This document shows, one piece after another, positions 62,745-64,000 of a DNA stretch of 64,000 bases. The notes beneath the pieces are model-generated. The model saw only the letters and a list, made by a program, of their open reading frames with translations. It ran no database searches and was not told the origin of the DNA. A program made the translations under genes and the position numbers. The stretch's first letter is position 1. Each line of letters starts with the position of its first letter. The DNA comes from Gymnorhina tibicen (lineage: Eukaryota; Chordata; Aves; Passeriformes; Artamidae): assembly GCA_013399875.1 (NCBI GenBank), contig VXAZ01002106.1, positions 424,244-488,243 on the forward strand, read 5' to 3'.

Positions 62745-64000
62745 TTTAGAAATTTGGATAGGCGAGGAAATGTTACGTACTTTCACTAAAAAAGAGACTG
62801 ATTATCTAGTAACTAACAGATTTTGGCTTTCTCTACTAATTCTGTAACCATTTTTTCTTCCCTGTTGTCTTCCAGTTACTGGTTGGAAAAAGAAAAAAAT
62901 GAGAGAGGCATAAATAATGTTGATCAAATAATTCAGTCTTACATCATATTTGATTAAAAGACACACTTAAGGAAATTGGAAAAGAGAAATTTAGGCTTTC
63001 TAGCCAGAGAGGACACTGAGAAGAAGAAACACTATATAACAATAGGAGAATTAATAAAAGGCAGCTTGGGGTTACATTTTCCTTTTTTAAATCCTCCTAA
63101 GTTTTACAGAAGCTTGTGCTTCAGAGCTGTGCGGTAAATGCTGTGTGGAATTTTATGGGAAAGTATTTTATTTCTTGCAGCAGAACCCACAGAGACAAAT
63201 TTAACTAGTTAGGTGTTATGTAATATATACTACACAGAATACATGGACAGAATCTGGTATAAATCACAACTAAGATCAAGACAACTGCTTTAAAATTGAG
63301 TGAATGTTTCATTGCACTAATGAAACAAAAATGGGATGTCCTTTGAGGGCATAATTTGTTACATGCCATTATATTTTAGTTGAGAGAAGTAGGGAAGTCC
63401 CTATGGGTGAATAAAACTTCAAGGTATATTGGGAAAAAAATCACTGAAATTTTCAATTTTTCTGTCTGGAGGAATGCTGCCCTCATAGATATAAGGAGAG
63501 AGGAAAATGGACTTTCAGAGGGTTTTTTTGATCTATTAAAACCTTTCTCACATACAGAAGGAAAAATGTTCTTCAGTTGCAGTTCACTTGGCGAGTGGCA
63601 CGAGCTCTGTTTGCACGTGCCTTCGAAGTGCAAGAGCCAGCTCAGGCTTCCCGGGCACGTGGGTTGGTTGTTCTGCAAACTGAGCTCTGCCATGTCATAT
63701 AGGTCCTACTTCTGCATTCATTGTAATGGATTCAAGTTACAGGACCTTCCAGTTTGACTAGGTCCACACTGGCTTATTTCAACTTCCATAAGCTGCAGCA
63801 TTCACTTCAGAATAATAATGTGTTTCTCTAGGTTAATATCTTCATCTTTCTTTTTGAAATTGAAATGTAATGAAAACTAGGCCAGAAGATAACAACCAGC
63901 CATTCTTAATTAAATGACAACTACATACATCTGTGCAGATTTTTTTAAATGACACTAAAATTATGAAATGACCAGCAACTGATGTCTTCTGTCAGTGAGA
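62745..64000. other. Intergenic DNA at the right edge
   Basis: No gene is recognised. Overlapping open frames on both strands at 63376-63757 share the same GC-richer block and have no known product. That block (about 63590-63690) carries two CACGTG E-boxes, at 63614-63619 and 63656-63661. Confidence 0.6.

Noticed and set aside
1..64000. tRNA, rRNA, CRISPR array, endogenous retrovirus or prokaryote-type operon.
   Set aside because: No cloverleaf, rRNA core, spaced repeat array, LTR pair or retroviral reading frame was recognised on either strand by eye.

Overview
This window is nuclear DNA from a bird. The sequence is AT-rich and most of it is non-coding. It carries 3' ends of CR1 retroposons, the characteristic avian LINE, on both strands (about 22345-22475, 34935-35252 and 62505-62744). 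Six exon-sized open segments with canonical splice sites sit far apart in introns. All recognised coding sequence belongs to one plus-strand gene, the 3' part of WDR72, a WD-repeat protein related to WDR7/rabconnectin-3 beta that is known for roles in enamel maturation and renal acid handling.

Layout: 1-9063 is intron. WDR72 exons lie at 9064-9266, 25384 or 25411-26198, 28582-28673, 30100-30182 and 34770-34952. Reading phase carries correctly across every junction. A 3' UTR with two close AATAAA signals ends near 35.55 kb. From there to 64000 no gene was recognised. In mammals the 3' side of WDR72 faces a large gene-poor interval towards ONECUT1, so the right half is probably the start of that interval. 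It holds retroposon remnants, simple repeats and several stretches that look like regulatory or conserved non-coding DNA.

The most interesting observations concern the state of WDR72 in a toothless lineage. (1) The large exon has an in-frame TGA eight codons after the ancestral-looking splice acceptor. A second AG directly after the stop would restore an open, in-phase exon if used. (2) The last coding exon keeps WDR72 homology up to the exact edge of an antisense CR1 insertion. The CR1 supplies the last few codons and the stop, replacing roughly the last 55-60 residues of the mammalian protein. (3) Exon 30100-30182 begins with a strong donor sequence directly behind its acceptor, a recursive-splicing configuration, and skipping it would bring in an immediate stop.

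Outside the exons, notable structures are a dense heat-shock-element cluster (16275-16348), a cluster of five nuclear-receptor half-sites (53882-53965), a long perfect (CTTTTT)n array (61234-61357) and an over-represented A-run/C-run motif. Homology statements rest on recalled knowledge of mammalian WDR72. No alignment or database search was run.
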